Below, one piece after another: positions 22,387-33,745 of a stretch of 64,000 nucleotides of DNA (its first letter is position 1; each line of letters begins with the position of its first letter). A program made the translations under genes and the position numbers. The notes under the pieces are model-generated. The model made no database searches. It was not told the DNA's origin and was given only the letters and a program-made list of their open reading frames with translations. Origin of the DNA: Salvia splendens (taxonomy: Eukaryota > Streptophyta > Magnoliopsida > Lamiales > Lamiaceae); NCBI RefSeq assembly GCF_004379255.2, contig NC_056034.1, positions 8,930,501-8,994,500 on the forward strand. The letters are read 5' to 3'.

Positions 22387-22636
22387 TGTTAGAAAGAGAG
22401 ACAATATTAATATGCCGCTCAATATTCATTATGGAGAGTTCCTAAATGATGCATAGTTCCTAAGCTTTGTAGAGTACCAATTTATATTTATTGATGTACT
22501 AGAATATTCTCATTCACCCTATAAATACTAGGGTCATGAACATTTGGAATACACAAGAAAATACAAACTTTTTCCTCTCTACATAAACTATGTCTTACCA
22601 ATCCTGCTACACCTCTCTCGATTACCATCTTTGAGA
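22387..22636 (+). repeat. 5' LTR of the copia element
   Basis: Starts TGTTAGAAAG and ends CATCTTTGAGA directly before the primer binding site. The 3' end is GA instead of the usual CA. A TATA-like CTATAAATA lies near 22519. Confidence 0.85.
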
Positions 22637-22650
22637 TGGTATCGGAGCAG
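22637..22650 (+). other. Primer binding site (tRNA-iMet type)
   Basis: TGGTATCGGAGCAG immediately after the LTR, matching the usual TGGTATCAGAGC start apart from one base. Confidence 0.8.
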
Positions 22651-22659
22651 GCCGAAGTC

Positions 22660-22876
22660 GATGATGGATTTTATATTTTTATCTCTTCTATTGCCTACCC
22701 ACGTGATGGAAGTCCGATGTGTCATTCCGGCCAACACGTGAGGGGGCGTGTTAAATTTCTTAATATCTTGTCCCACATCGACTTGGTAACGATCCTAGCT
22801 CACCTATAAAAGTATGGATAACCCTCTCCCTTATAAGGCATTTTAAGGGATGGGTGACTCATTTCTAATATGGTAT
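22660..22876 (+). mobile_element. TRIM-like LTR fragment inside the copia element
   Basis: A polypurine-like GTGAGGGGGCG (from about 22738) is followed by TGTTAAATTTC, and an LTR-like stretch of about 125 bases ends at TGGTATCAGA (22864-22873), a second primer-binding-type word. The region between the first PBS and this LTR contains no gag. Directly after it, copia integrase begins mid-domain. It contains an snRNA-type USE (22770-22780) and TATA (22805-22811). Either a miniature LTR element inserted here or reverse transcription joined two templates. Confidence 0.55.
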
Positions 22877-23803
22877 CAGATCTGATAATGGGAGGGAATA
22901 CGTGAACTCTAAAATGACATATTTTTTCATTGAAAATGGCCTTGTCCACCAAACTTCATGTGCTTATACACTAGAACAAATGGGGTAGCCGAGCGGAAAA
23001 ATTGATATATCCTAGAAATCACCTGTGCCCTCCTCATTGAATCAAACATCCCAAAATCCTTCTGGCCAGAAGCCATCGCAACTTCCGTCTATCTCTTAAA
23101 TCGTCTTCCCACAGGGATCCTTAACTTCAAAACTCCTCTAGAGGTCTTCTCTTCCCAAAACTCGATACCATCGTCCCTCCATCTCGACCCCAAAATTTTT
23201 GGTTGTACCGTGTTTGTCCACATCCCCAAACATGACCGTGACAAATTCTTACCTTGTGCAGTCAAATGTGTCTTCTTGGGTTATGGAAAAAATCAAAAAG
23301 GGTATCGATGCTATGACCCTTCGACAGATCGTATGTACACAACTATGAACTGCGACTTTGTTGAAAGCGAATATTTCTATAGCCAATCTAGCGGTCAGGG
23401 GGAGAATAAGTTAGAAAACTTGAGTAGTGACGCACTAAATTGGCTACCTCTTTGGGGAGAAACCATTCAGGGGGAGGGAGAGAACAACCAAACAAAAGAG
23501 TCAGACCAAAATCCTGTCACAGAAGTTGGTCCAACGGAGGAAGTGAGCAGTACCATCGGGCAGTCAAATCCCCAAGAACATAATGTGTCGCTTCAGGATC
23601 CCACCGAGCTATCTGACCAGTCTTTGAATCCTGAGGTAAACACTTCGGGTCCCAATATTGGTACCCTACCTGAAACCACTAACAGTGACAGGGAAAACCA
23701 AAGTGATACAGAAGAGCCACCGACAGAACAAGAGACTAGGCAAGATAGATTTCCTTACAGAAGTACAAGGGGTATCCCTCCTCGAAGATATTCACCAAAC
23801 TGA
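22877..23803 (+). pseudogene. Copia integrase fragment and linker
   Basis: Starts mid-core with SDNGREYVNSKMTYFFIENG, then LVHQTSCAYT, followed by frameshifts. From 23210 it is open: VHIPKHDRDKFLPCAVKCVF, LGYGKNQKGYRCYDPSTDR, a region common to copia integrase C-termini, then an acidic Ser/Thr/Gln-rich linker to 23803. The N-terminal zinc-binding part and the first catalytic Asp are missing. It is not functional. Confidence 0.88.
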
Positions 23804-23860
23804 AAAGGGCGAAAATCTAGATACTCCGTCGCAAATCTCACCCAAGGGCACCTCACTGAA

Positions 23861-25408
23861 ATGGCTAGGGCATTAGAAGCTGTACTTTATGAAGAAGAGA
23901 TTCCACAATCCTTCAAGATGGCAATGAAACACAAGCATTGGAGGGAGGCCATGAAGAAGGAGATTGATGCCTTGATAAAAAATGAAACATGGGAAAAATG
24001 CATTCTACCTCCAGGAAAGAAACCAGCAGGATGTCGTTGGATCTTCACCATAAAAAGACGTGCAGATGGTTCAATCGAGAGATACAAGGCAAGATTGGTT
24101 GCTAAGGGATACACTCAGGTATATGAAGTAGACTATGAAGAAACTTTTTCTCCTGTAGCAAAACTAGAGACAGTGAGAGCTCTGCTTTCAGTAGCTTCAT
24201 GTAAAGAATGGCCATTATACCAGTTCGATGTTACATGAAGAATTTGGGAATGGTCAAGTATGCAGACTGAAGAAGACCTTGTATGGATTAAAGCAATCCC
24301 TTAGAGTTTGGTTTGGAAGATTTTGCCAGGCAATGTTCAAACATGACTTCAAACAAAGCCATTCAGATCACACTCTATTCCTAAAGGAAAGGGATGGAAA
24401 AATGACATGTTTGATTATCTATGTTGACGACATGATCATAACTGGAGATGATGCAGAAGAGATCCAAAATCTAAATAAAAATCTTTCAAGGAATTTGAGA
24501 TGAAAGACTTGGGAGCTTTGAAGTACTTCCTAGGAATTGAAGTGTTGAGATCCAAGCACGGAATATTTCTAAGGCAATAGAAGTAAGTACTTGACCTGCT
24601 TGCCGAAACGGGCCTACTAGACTGCAAGCCTACTGAAACTCCGATGATACCCAACCATGGGTTGAAGATTGTAGATGGAGCTAAGCCTGCAAATCGTGAA
24701 AGATATCAACGATTAGTAGGAAAACTTATCTATCTATCTATCTCACACCAGACCCGACATCATTTATGCAGTTGGGGTTGTAAGTCAATTCATGCATCAA
24801 CCTCAAGAAGATCATATGGACGCTGCCATGAGGATTTTAAGATACTTAAAGGGGACAACCGGTTTTGGAGTATTCTTAGAAAAAATGAAGGCTTGGAGAT
24901 TGATGGATACACTAATGCTGATTGGGCAAGCAATCCGGTGGATAGAAAATCTACCGGATGATATTTTACCTTTGTTGGGGGCAACCTTGTCACTTGTAGA
25001 AGCAAGAAGCAAAAAGTTGTAGCTCTATCAAGTGCAGGAGCCGAATTTCAAGGAATCAGAAGTGGCCTGATGGAGATACTTTGGCTTAAGAGATTGTTAA
25101 CAGAAATTGGTTTTCCACCCACTCGGAAGAGTCAGCTTTTCTGTGACAATAAAGCTGCAATTAGCATTTCAGAAAATCTCGTACAACATGACAGGACCAA
25201 ACATGTTGAGGTCGATAGTCACTTTATCAAAGAGAAACTTGAAAGCGGGATTATCGAGTTCTCATTTGTCCGATCTAAGGAACAACTGGCAGACATTCTC
25301 ACCAAGGCACTGAGCCCTACAAAATTCAAAGAATTCCTTGGCAAGTTAAGTATCGGGGATACCGTTCTTCAACTTGAGGGGGAGTGTTGGAAAGAGAGAC
25401 AACGTTAA
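23861..25408 (+). pseudogene. Copia reverse transcriptase and RNase H remnants
   Basis: Open from 23861: KHWREAMKKEIDALIKNETW, CRWIFTIKRRADGSIERYKA and VDYEETFSPVAKLETVRALL. After QFDV (24234) a short stretch, normally NAFLHGDL-like, is lost with a frameshift. The RT then resumes with LKKTLYGLKQS and the catalytic LIIYVDDMIITG near 24415-24450. A second frameshift near 24500 and several more follow. The RNase H part reads ILWLKRLLTEIGFPPTRKSQ, CDNKAAISISEN and KHVEVDSHFIKE, ending in the polypurine region. The motifs are those of plant copia elements. Confidence 0.92.
25374..25384 (+). other. Polypurine tract
   Basis: TTGAGGGGGAG directly before the 3' LTR start TGTTGG, the expected site for plus-strand priming. 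Confidence 0.8.
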
Positions 25409-25641
25409 TATGCCGCCCAACATTCATTATGGAGAGTTCCTAAGTGATGCATAGTCCCTAAGCTTTGTAGAGTACCAATTTACATTTATTGATGTACTAG
25501 AATATTCTCATTCACCCTATAAATACTAAGGTGATGAACATTTGGAATACACAAGAAAATACAAACTTTTTCCTCTCTACTCTCTACATAAACTATGTCT
25601 TACCAATCCTGTTATACCTCTCTCGATTACCATCTTTAAGA
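25385..25641 (+). repeat. 3' LTR of the copia element
   Basis: Same sequence as the 5' LTR with scattered substitutions and a duplicated CTCTACT near 25578. Ends CATCTTTAAGA, followed by GTTGG. Confidence 0.85.
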
Positions 25642-25646
25642 GTTGG

Positions 25647-28600
25647 TAATAAAGATTTTGACAGGGAATTAATAAGGATTAGGAAAAGAGATTAAGGAAT
25701 TCGCGTATGAAGTTTGGGGTGGTGATAATGATGATAACATAAAATTCTAGACCAAAATGATTATAGCTAGAACAGTCGATAAGTAATCATGCACATTGCA
25801 TCATGTTTTTATTACATCTACATTCCTCTCTACATCACAACCATGGCACTTTGCATCTACACACACATATTGCATATATATATAGGCCCCTATGTATATA
25901 TGATTGCCTCAAATACTATGATAACGAAATTTTATCAACATATACTTGAATGTTCTCTGAAAAACATCTTCTCTCTTTTGCAATACACACTGGCAATTTT
26001 CAGTTATGATGTAAAGTTTTAAATAAAAATTGAATTATTTAATGGTGATTTCGAAAATTATTTCAGAGTGGTGTAATTTAACTAGCCATAACGTTGTTTG
26101 ATTTTACAAAGAAAATAAGTTCATTTGCTAGTGGTTTAGTAATTAAAACACTTAATTCACCTAAATATAATAATTTTGTTATGAATTATAGTACTATGTA
26201 TTCATTTGCAAATCATCATCTCTATCCGAAATAAGTAAAAAGAGGTACTAATAATTTAAAGAGATTTGAGCAATAAATATAAATCATTAATTTAGCATTA
26301 TTATTAATGCTTTTATTAATTATTATAAAAATAAATTTTTATAGCTAGCCACAATGTGGTTGCAAAGCTTTATTCAACAAAAAAGGCATAAAAGAGCATA
26401 ATGTTTCTTATGAATATTATACTCCTCACTTAATCAAATCGTCTAAAATAAATAGAAATGAGTAATGATGTAAATATATATGAACACATAAATAAGATAA
26501 TTCATTTATTATTATTATTATTAAAATTTATAAAATATACTTTTATGGCCAATGATATTGTGACTGCATAGCATTATTCAATACTAATATATTTAGTGCG
26601 ACGATAACTTACATGTTTGATAACTTATGTTAACTATTTTCCCTCAACTCGAAAAAGGGGAACAGCAGAATTGCAAGTGATGCTGTCTCGCATTCAGCAT
26701 AAAATCTCAGCTCTATCTGGAAAAAATAAGAAAAAAATTGTAAGAGAATTATTCCAACTTCTGAAATAAACATTCATTTCAGGGTCCAATAAAAACGCCC
26801 CACGAGATGCACGTAATAGTCTTACACACAAAAATGAAATAAAAGTTTATAAAGCTGGATTTTTAGGTCGTCTTTTATCTTTGTCACACATATGCCTAAA
26901 AATGTTTGAAAATTTGGATTTTAATTGAATTAATTTTTATGTAAAAAGAATAGGAGAAAGTGACTGAAGAACGCTCCCCTATACCCCTCCAATAGATGGA
27001 TTTCATGGGGAGAGAGAAGTTTTTTTGGCTTTTAGTAGAAAGACCACTTGGGATTCTCTTTATATTTATACTCACTTCGACTATTCAAACATAGAGTGTA
27101 GTGTTGGATTTTTTTCTTGTTCATATTATAAACTCATCTCCTTTTCCATTTTGCCACTCCTTGTTTCTTTTCTTTTTTATAGTTATTCTCTTTTTTTAAT
27201 TATTAAATAGATATGAATTTTAAAAGCGCGTTATGATGAACTTGAACTCGAGACATCAACCTCTGGCATTAACCACTCTACTGTTAGCTCAAATCAATAT
27301 ACTGATAAGGAGAAATAAAGTGAAAAAAATGACTAGGAAGGATGCGAAATCATATTTTCTAAAAGCGGAATCAAGTAATATCATGAATATATACTACTAT
27401 ACTATGTAAGGAACCACCCCCCCCCCCAAAAAAAAAGAGAGAGAGAGATTGTAAAAGAAAATAAATTGAATGGAGTATTTCATCAATATTTTGTTCAAAA
27501 ACGAAGATTCAAGATGCTAGCTATCCATAATATTTGTGATTGATCGATATATCTATACTGTGTAATTAATTCTTTAAAATTTAGTAGTATAAGTATTGTG
27601 ATGGAATTGTGGGACGTGTAACATGCAACTGATGGAGCTTTTCCAGAATTGTCACTAAATAAAGTGGAAATCCAATGCTAGCCGAAAGAGAATATTCAAA
27701 TAATTATCTACTTTACTTGGCTAATTTTACAAATTTTTGAGCATTGCATTACAATTTACAATACGACCCCACATCCTAAACAAAAATTTCCATGCATCGT
27801 GCCAATATTATTTATTAAACTCTTATCTCTAACTCTCTTATCTTTAACTTTTTCTAATACACACATGCATTAAATAGTTAGCTTTATGACTGTTGTGGAT
27901 AAAATTAGCAACACCAAAAAACATTTAACAAGTAGTATTAAATATGTTCATTCCTCCTTGGCAAACTGCCTATTCACATCATAACACGTACCCAAATTAT
28001 GGTTTCCAATTAACACAAGCCATTACATATTAATACATAAATGTGGGCTTTGTAATTTATGTACTGAGAGACATGGCCAAAAAAAAAAATCAATTAGTGA
28101 AATGTCGACTTTGCCCTTTCACTGCAGTCTCTTCAATTCATGTCAAGAATATGAAAGAAAGTTAAAGCTGCCACTGATATTGCACGCCACTCGTGTCTTA
28201 TATATTATCTCCTTTTTCATTAATTTCCTTTCATTGCATAAAGTATTTTTGTTTTGATGTAGTTAGTCGTGGCCTGGTGGCCTGGCTGCTATTGCATAAT
28301 TAATCACACTTATTGGTTGCTAATTACCTAACAAACCCACAAGTAACATTTTTTAGAGGGAAAACATCAAATATCAATATATATTGCTCAAAATTCAAAT
28401 AGTCCAAATCTTTAAGACTTTTTTCTAGAAAATTGATCTCTAATCTAATTGGCATTTGCCACGCACCCAAAATAATTGAAATGTAGATAGCTACTTCTAT
28501 CATGATCCATCATCTTAAATAATTAGCTAAAATGAATTCAATTTTTTTGCTTATGGGGGCCACTCCATATGGTTAGATTCAAATTGGTATTAGGACTTTG

Positions 28601-30233
28601 CCTAAAGCTTTTGTGCAATTTCAAAAGTTACAGCCCAAATTTCTAAGTTTTATCTGAAAATGTAAACTGATATCAAGCTCTGAAGATCTGGTCCCACTTC
28701 CCCCTTAGTAGATAAAAAAAGATTACAAAATGCACATATATATATTGGGGTGGATTATTCAGTGTAAAAACCAATCATGGCCATCCATTTGATCAAGATC
28801 CACGGATCACATTGATTATGAGAAACCCTATGGGCTGACGAATCTCTATATATGGGGGCAAGGTGTTTTGTTTTTGCTTATTCATTATTAAATTAGATGC
28901 CAGTCTAATGAGGTAATCTCAAGCCTCTAGCTGACAAAAATTGTCACAGAGTGGTTATATTATATGTGCAAAGTGGAGCACACACCAGCTGTTGGATATA
29001 ATAAAAAAGAAGCATGATTGACAGAGGGAATCCCCTCATTTTTGGGTACTTAGTAATTTTGTACCATGTTAGATCTTATGTTTAAAATAGGAGGTGGATT
29101 ATGAAAGCAGGGTCACTCCCTTTTACAGACCACATTTATATGGACACGAGCCATGTTTCTTTTTTAAAACAACTAAAATCGACAAATTGTATGTCGGGTA
29201 TATGGGGGATATGAACAACGATTATTCTCAAAATTAATTAAAATTTATATATATATGCAAAGGCAAGGTCACGAGAAGGGGGAGGTTAAGGAGTCACATT
29301 CATTGATTTGGATGAGTCGTTTATTGCAGGAGAGGGACCAAGGTTCAGTCCCTTCATCTACAATCACCTCCACCACTGATAAACCAAATGGCTAACCTAC
29401 AAATTCTTCGTTTTCAGTCACATGCACTCATGGGTCGAGGTCGGTTTGGTGGGGGCGAGCTCACACTATAATTTTATAAATAATACATTTTCATTTTTTT
29501 TATTATTTCATCCAAGTACAAACAACAAGAGCAAAAAAATGAAAGAAATTCCACAAAATTTAAATAAAAAAGGCCCCAAAGACCTCTGTATGGTTAGGCC
29601 ACCTCTTATTGGCCAAAGAAAGAAAAAAAAAGAATTCGATATATGTGCGTACATCCATATACCCACATATGTTCGATCTTCACCCGAGAAAAATTGAGTC
29701 CAGTATATGGTTAGGACAAAAAAAAGGGGAGAATTCCCGCCAAAAAAAGCACACATACTCAAAAATTGACAAACGGAACGGTAGTCTTGTTTTTCTGCCT
29801 CTCCTCGTTGTAGCAACCTTGAATCTTGATTGATATTGGAATCCCCATATAAATAATTATTTCTGGATTCTGGATCCCACCAAACTCAAATCCAAATATC
29901 ACTCCTCTTTCTTTCCACACTCCCAACTAAATTATTGATTTTCACTTTCTCACACGAAATTATATAATTACTATGTACCAAACCCCCCCTTCCCCCTTGG
30001 GAATCTGCGAGATGTAGCATTTCCCACTAAAGAAATGGGTCACCAATGAAATCTCTCTTGTACATAACTTACCATACATTATACTCCCTAATTATCTACA
30101 TCATATTCTTCACCCTCACTCACCCATGGAATTAAAAGAAAAACTTGAGGATTTGAAGTCTAGACAAACCTTGGACCACCACCACCATTATTATTATTAT
30201 ATTATTTTAGTCCCCTCCCCTCCTTGTTTTTTC
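25647..30233. other. Gene-free region
   Basis: 4.6 kb of AT-rich DNA. Reading frames here are short and without family resemblance. A C/A/GA-rich run lies at 27416-27449. Only the SINE-like remnant at 27188-27298 is recognisable. The part next to 30234 belongs to the 3' side of the cyclin gene. Confidence 0.4.
27188..27298 (-). repeat. tRNA-derived SINE remnant
   Basis: The minus strand begins near 27298 with TTGATTTGAGCTAACAGTAG then AGTGGTTAATG (box-A-like), followed after a tRNA-like interval by CTCGAGTTCAAGTTC (box-B-like), and ends in an A-rich run. This is the layout of a plant tRNA-derived SINE head; the body is short or lost. Confidence 0.45.
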
Positions 30234-33063
30234 TTAATCTGAGCTCCCCTTGTCATCACCCACCCACGCCTTGCTATTCACTCTCCTCCTCTTATACGGT
30301 GGTGGTGGTGTGGACGACGACGACGAGGAGGCTGACGACGACGTGTCACTAGACGACACAGCACTCACCCGGCCAGTCGCCACCCTCAGCTGCGGCAACA
30401 CCTTCGGCTGCTTCCTCGGTTTGTTCTTTCCCGCCACTTTTTGAATCAGTTGGTGGCATCTTGTGATGCTCTCCTGCAAAATAAATCATTTCTTTTTGTT
30501 TCAGTTTTAATCACTTGCGAAATGTACGTAGAATAAGTGTCAAAAAATTGTACTTTGTCGAGTCCATCACTCCATGATTCGGCATGTTGAGCGCTGATCA
30601 ACGAGAACTTAGGTAGATCGTTTGCCGCGGTGAGTATGGCTGCCGCAGCAACGCATGATGGCCGAAACTCAATGAAGCTCACCTCTGTTTAATTTAACAA
30701 TTCAAATTTTTATTATTGTCTTTTTTTTTGGTAGTTAAACATAATTGATGTAAGCAACACATTAATGTGTATAAAAGTCAAAACTAAATAAGTATAGTAG
30801 ATTAAGAAGATTTTGTATAAAGAATACCTTGCATTGTTGAGAGGATGACTTCTTTTGCCCTTGAAACAAGGAAGCCGGTATATGTTGCAGTCGGGTCGAT
30901 TTTCAGTGCAAAAAAGCTTAAATACCAAAATGGAGAAATTGATCTCAGTCTCCACTCCAAAACTCTTAGCACCAGAAGCTCCATTCTTTGGATATTTTTT
31001 GGTTCAAAAATAAATTTTGAGCTTTCAACCTATAAATCAATGAAGAATTATCAAAACCATTAAACCCCAAAAATAAATAAGTATTAGTATTATAAAAAGT
31101 TAGATACCTGAAAATCCAAAAGAGAAGGAACAATGGGTTCCTCCATCTTAGCAGCTAGTGACAAGCATGCAACCGACAACAGTTGCAACGGCCACCCGTT
31201 CATTTTCTGAAATTATTGTACAACTATATTCATCAGCATGCAAAAAAACAAAAATAAAATAAAAAGATTAGGTGTACATACTAGTACAATAATACGATGC
31301 ATAAATTCTGAGGTTGTAGCAGACCACCAGGGGACAAATGGACCAGTCCTTATTAAATTATGGAGAAGATAATTTTGCTAATTAATTATGATTAACAAGC
31401 ATGCTTAATATTGAGTCATCATTCACAAACTGCATAATCTCATCCAAGTCATCAAATAATAATGTAATTAGAAAGATGCTACCCCTCAACAGTATTTATT
31501 GGTAGATTATATATAAATTAATTGATGTTATTTATTAGTGTTTAATTAGGAGGAAGCGGAACTAATTGCCTTTAATTAATGAAAGCGCCCTCCATACGTG
31601 TGACACTTTACGCCAATTGGTATAGTATTAATTTAATTAGTGGGCACCAAGTGGTGGGACAAAGAATACTATTTATATATATAGGAATATACATGGATTT
31701 AACCAAAAAGACATATATGATACTTTTTAATAATTTTAACTCAAAATCATAGAGTTTAATTAATAATTTATTTTAATATCTAGCCAATATAAATTTTATA
31801 GTATTGAGGAAGGATTCCTTATTTACAGCTATAGGTCATTGTCATATTGGTATTAAAAGTCGTTTTATATCTAATGCTTTGGAAAGGAACAAAGTCAATA
31901 CTATTATTTATTCACGCTAATTACTGAGTGGAAGAAAGTTTGGAGATTACTGCAGGATGATTTTGACTAAAATGAATAAGATTTTGTACGAAATACTTTC
32001 ATTAATTATGTTGTCGAGATTAAATGGGCAGTTCAGAAGTTGATGGATAGATATTAATTGCTGGACTGGTGAAAAAATAAGATTTAGATTAAATGAATAT
32101 TAAAATATTAATAAGCATTGCATTAATTAGTGTTATTGGTGTATTTGCTAACTAAAAAGTAAGGGATATTGGCATCTAATATCATGGAACTTTTCAAAAG
32201 TTGGGATTTTTCTCACGAACTTTGAAATTGACAAATAATATCACGAAATTTACTCCGAGTTTGTTATTTCCCACCAATGAAAAAATTTCGGAAAATAATA
32301 TCATGATACGGATTTTTTTTGTAATTTCTCGATAACAACTTCGAGAGTTTCAAGATTTTTCAATCTTTGAGAATAGTTTTTTTTGAAGCACACCATCTAA
32401 ATTTGTTCTTCAATCTAGTAATATAGCCAGAATTTTTTCATTGGTGGGAAATAACAAACTCGGAGTAAACTTTGTGATATTATTTGTCAATTTCAAAGTT
32501 CGTGGGAAAAATCCAACTTTTTTAAAGTTTAGGAGCCAATATCCCAAAAAAGAAAAGTAGTGTACTTGACGGTATCGGAGTCTTACCGGCAAATGATGAG
32601 AGTAAAGGAAACGATCGAAATAGTTGACGGAGAGATACGCCGTTAGTGGCTGGAAACAGTAATATCGTTGTACCTGTATCAAAGCAAAAAAACTCTCCCG
32701 TCATAAAATGCGCTGAAAACACTAAGGTGCGCCGCGAGGCACTGTTTCATCGCGTTCTAGAATACTCCGCGGGTTGAGTTTAGCGCCACCTGACCAATGA
32801 AACGGAGTCTGGAATGAGGAAAATACCTTGAGAATCCATGCAACGGAATCCGCTCTTGTAGATGCGTCGATCGATTCATGAGAGAGAGGCCAATTGATTC
32901 CGGCGAGATCTCTCTCGTCTTCCAAAAGCCCGGCGACGGATTCCTCGACGTCCGGCGGACCGGAATCGATGTCCGATGAATATTCCGGCAATTCATCCAC
33001 GCCGGCGGCGAATATGATATTGGAATCCTCGCCGCAGAGAAGGTCGGAGCACGACAGTGACAT
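30234..33063 (-). CDS. CYCD1: D-type cyclin, CYCD1 class
   Basis: Binds CDKA and the retinoblastoma-related protein in the nucleus to drive G1/S entry. Six exons, 33063-32827, 32673-32587, 31206-31108, 31029-30828, 30684-30554 and 30473-30234, give 331 residues (Arabidopsis CYCD1;1 is of similar length). Seen: the Rb-binding LxCxE motif (LLCGE) near residue 8; the cyclin box with ADSVAWILKVQRYYCFQPLT and AYLSVNYFDRFL; VACLSLAAKMEEPIVPSLLD; RMELLVLRVLEWRLRSISPF; and the second cyclin fold with IEFRPSCVAAAAILTAAND. The tail is Ser-rich with SSSTPPPPYKRRR and ends WVGDDKGSSD, as in CYCD1. All splice sites are GT-AG and phases match. Intron 2 is 1.38 kb and contains a MITE. No defect is seen. Confidence 0.96.
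32163..32546. mobile_element. Long-TIR MITE in CYCD1 intron 2
   Basis: Starts GGGATATTGGC and ends with its complement GCCAATATCCC. About 120 bases at each end are inverted copies, for example TTATTTCCCACCAATGAAAA near 32265 against TTTTCATTGGTGGGAAATAA near 32436. The flanks AAAAAGTAA and AAAAAAGAA could be a decayed 9-bp target duplication. No coding capacity. Confidence 0.8.
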
Positions 33064-33535
33064 AGCGATTGGCGAATGCGACCACCGATGATCGGCCGTT
33101 AATCTCTTCTGATCATTCCACCTCGAAATTTTTTGATTCGGTTATTGCCGGATATTCATCGGAATTGTCACCGGAAAATGTGGCGGCGGCGGGAGGTGTG
33201 TGCTAGGGTAGAAATGTGTGTGTTTTGGTTTGGGTTTGGAGTCTCTCCTGTTTGCTTCGGATATATAGATATATAAAATTAATTGGCTAATATTTATTTT
33301 CTTTTTTTTCTCTGTAAAGTTTGTGGTATGTTTTTTGTACGTTTCTATAATATAACGAATCTCTAATTTAATGGAGTATAATGTATTCTTCTTAATTAGT
33401 TAAGAATAGAAAGTAAATATTTGTTAAGAAATGGTAGATTGAAATGAATGGATGGGAAGGGGGTGGGTGGGGAAAAGAAAATAGAAAAACTGAATGTGTA
33501 ATTAAGAATGCACGAGTAGGTTTGTTATCAAATTC

Positions 33536-33745
33536 TAACTAATTTATAGTAATAACTAATATTAATTGTGTATGTTAAAAATATCAACACAAAGACATAA
33601 ATTTATCAATATTCTTCTGTTGATAAACTTATGTGTTTATGTTGATATTTAAATTTACATGTTGTATTGATATAATTATGTCTTTGAGTTGATAATTTTA
33701 ATACACAGAATTAAAAGTTATTAGTTATTACTGTAAATTAGTTAG
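33536..33745. mobile_element. Small foldback MITE
   Basis: The ends TAACTAATTTATAGTAATAA and, reversed, TAACTAATTTACAGTAATAA are inverted repeats, continuing through TGTGTATGTTAAAA. The centre holds a second hairpin (ATATCAACACAAAGACATAA against its imperfect complement near 33625-33648). Confidence 0.7.

Larger units (their letters stand above)
22387..25641 (+). mobile_element. Decayed Ty1/copia LTR retrotransposon
   Basis: Two direct LTRs (22387-22636 and 25385-25641) flank a tRNA-iMet-type primer binding site, pol remnants in the order integrase, reverse transcriptase, RNase H (the Ty1/copia order), and a polypurine tract. The 5-bp word GTTGG at 22382-22386 and 25642-25646 is the target duplication. 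Gag, protease and the integrase N-terminus are missing, replaced by a short TRIM-like piece, and pol has several frameshifts and a deletion. It cannot be autonomous. The LTRs differ at about a dozen sites plus a 7-bp insertion in the 3' copy, so insertion is moderately old. Confidence 0.92.
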
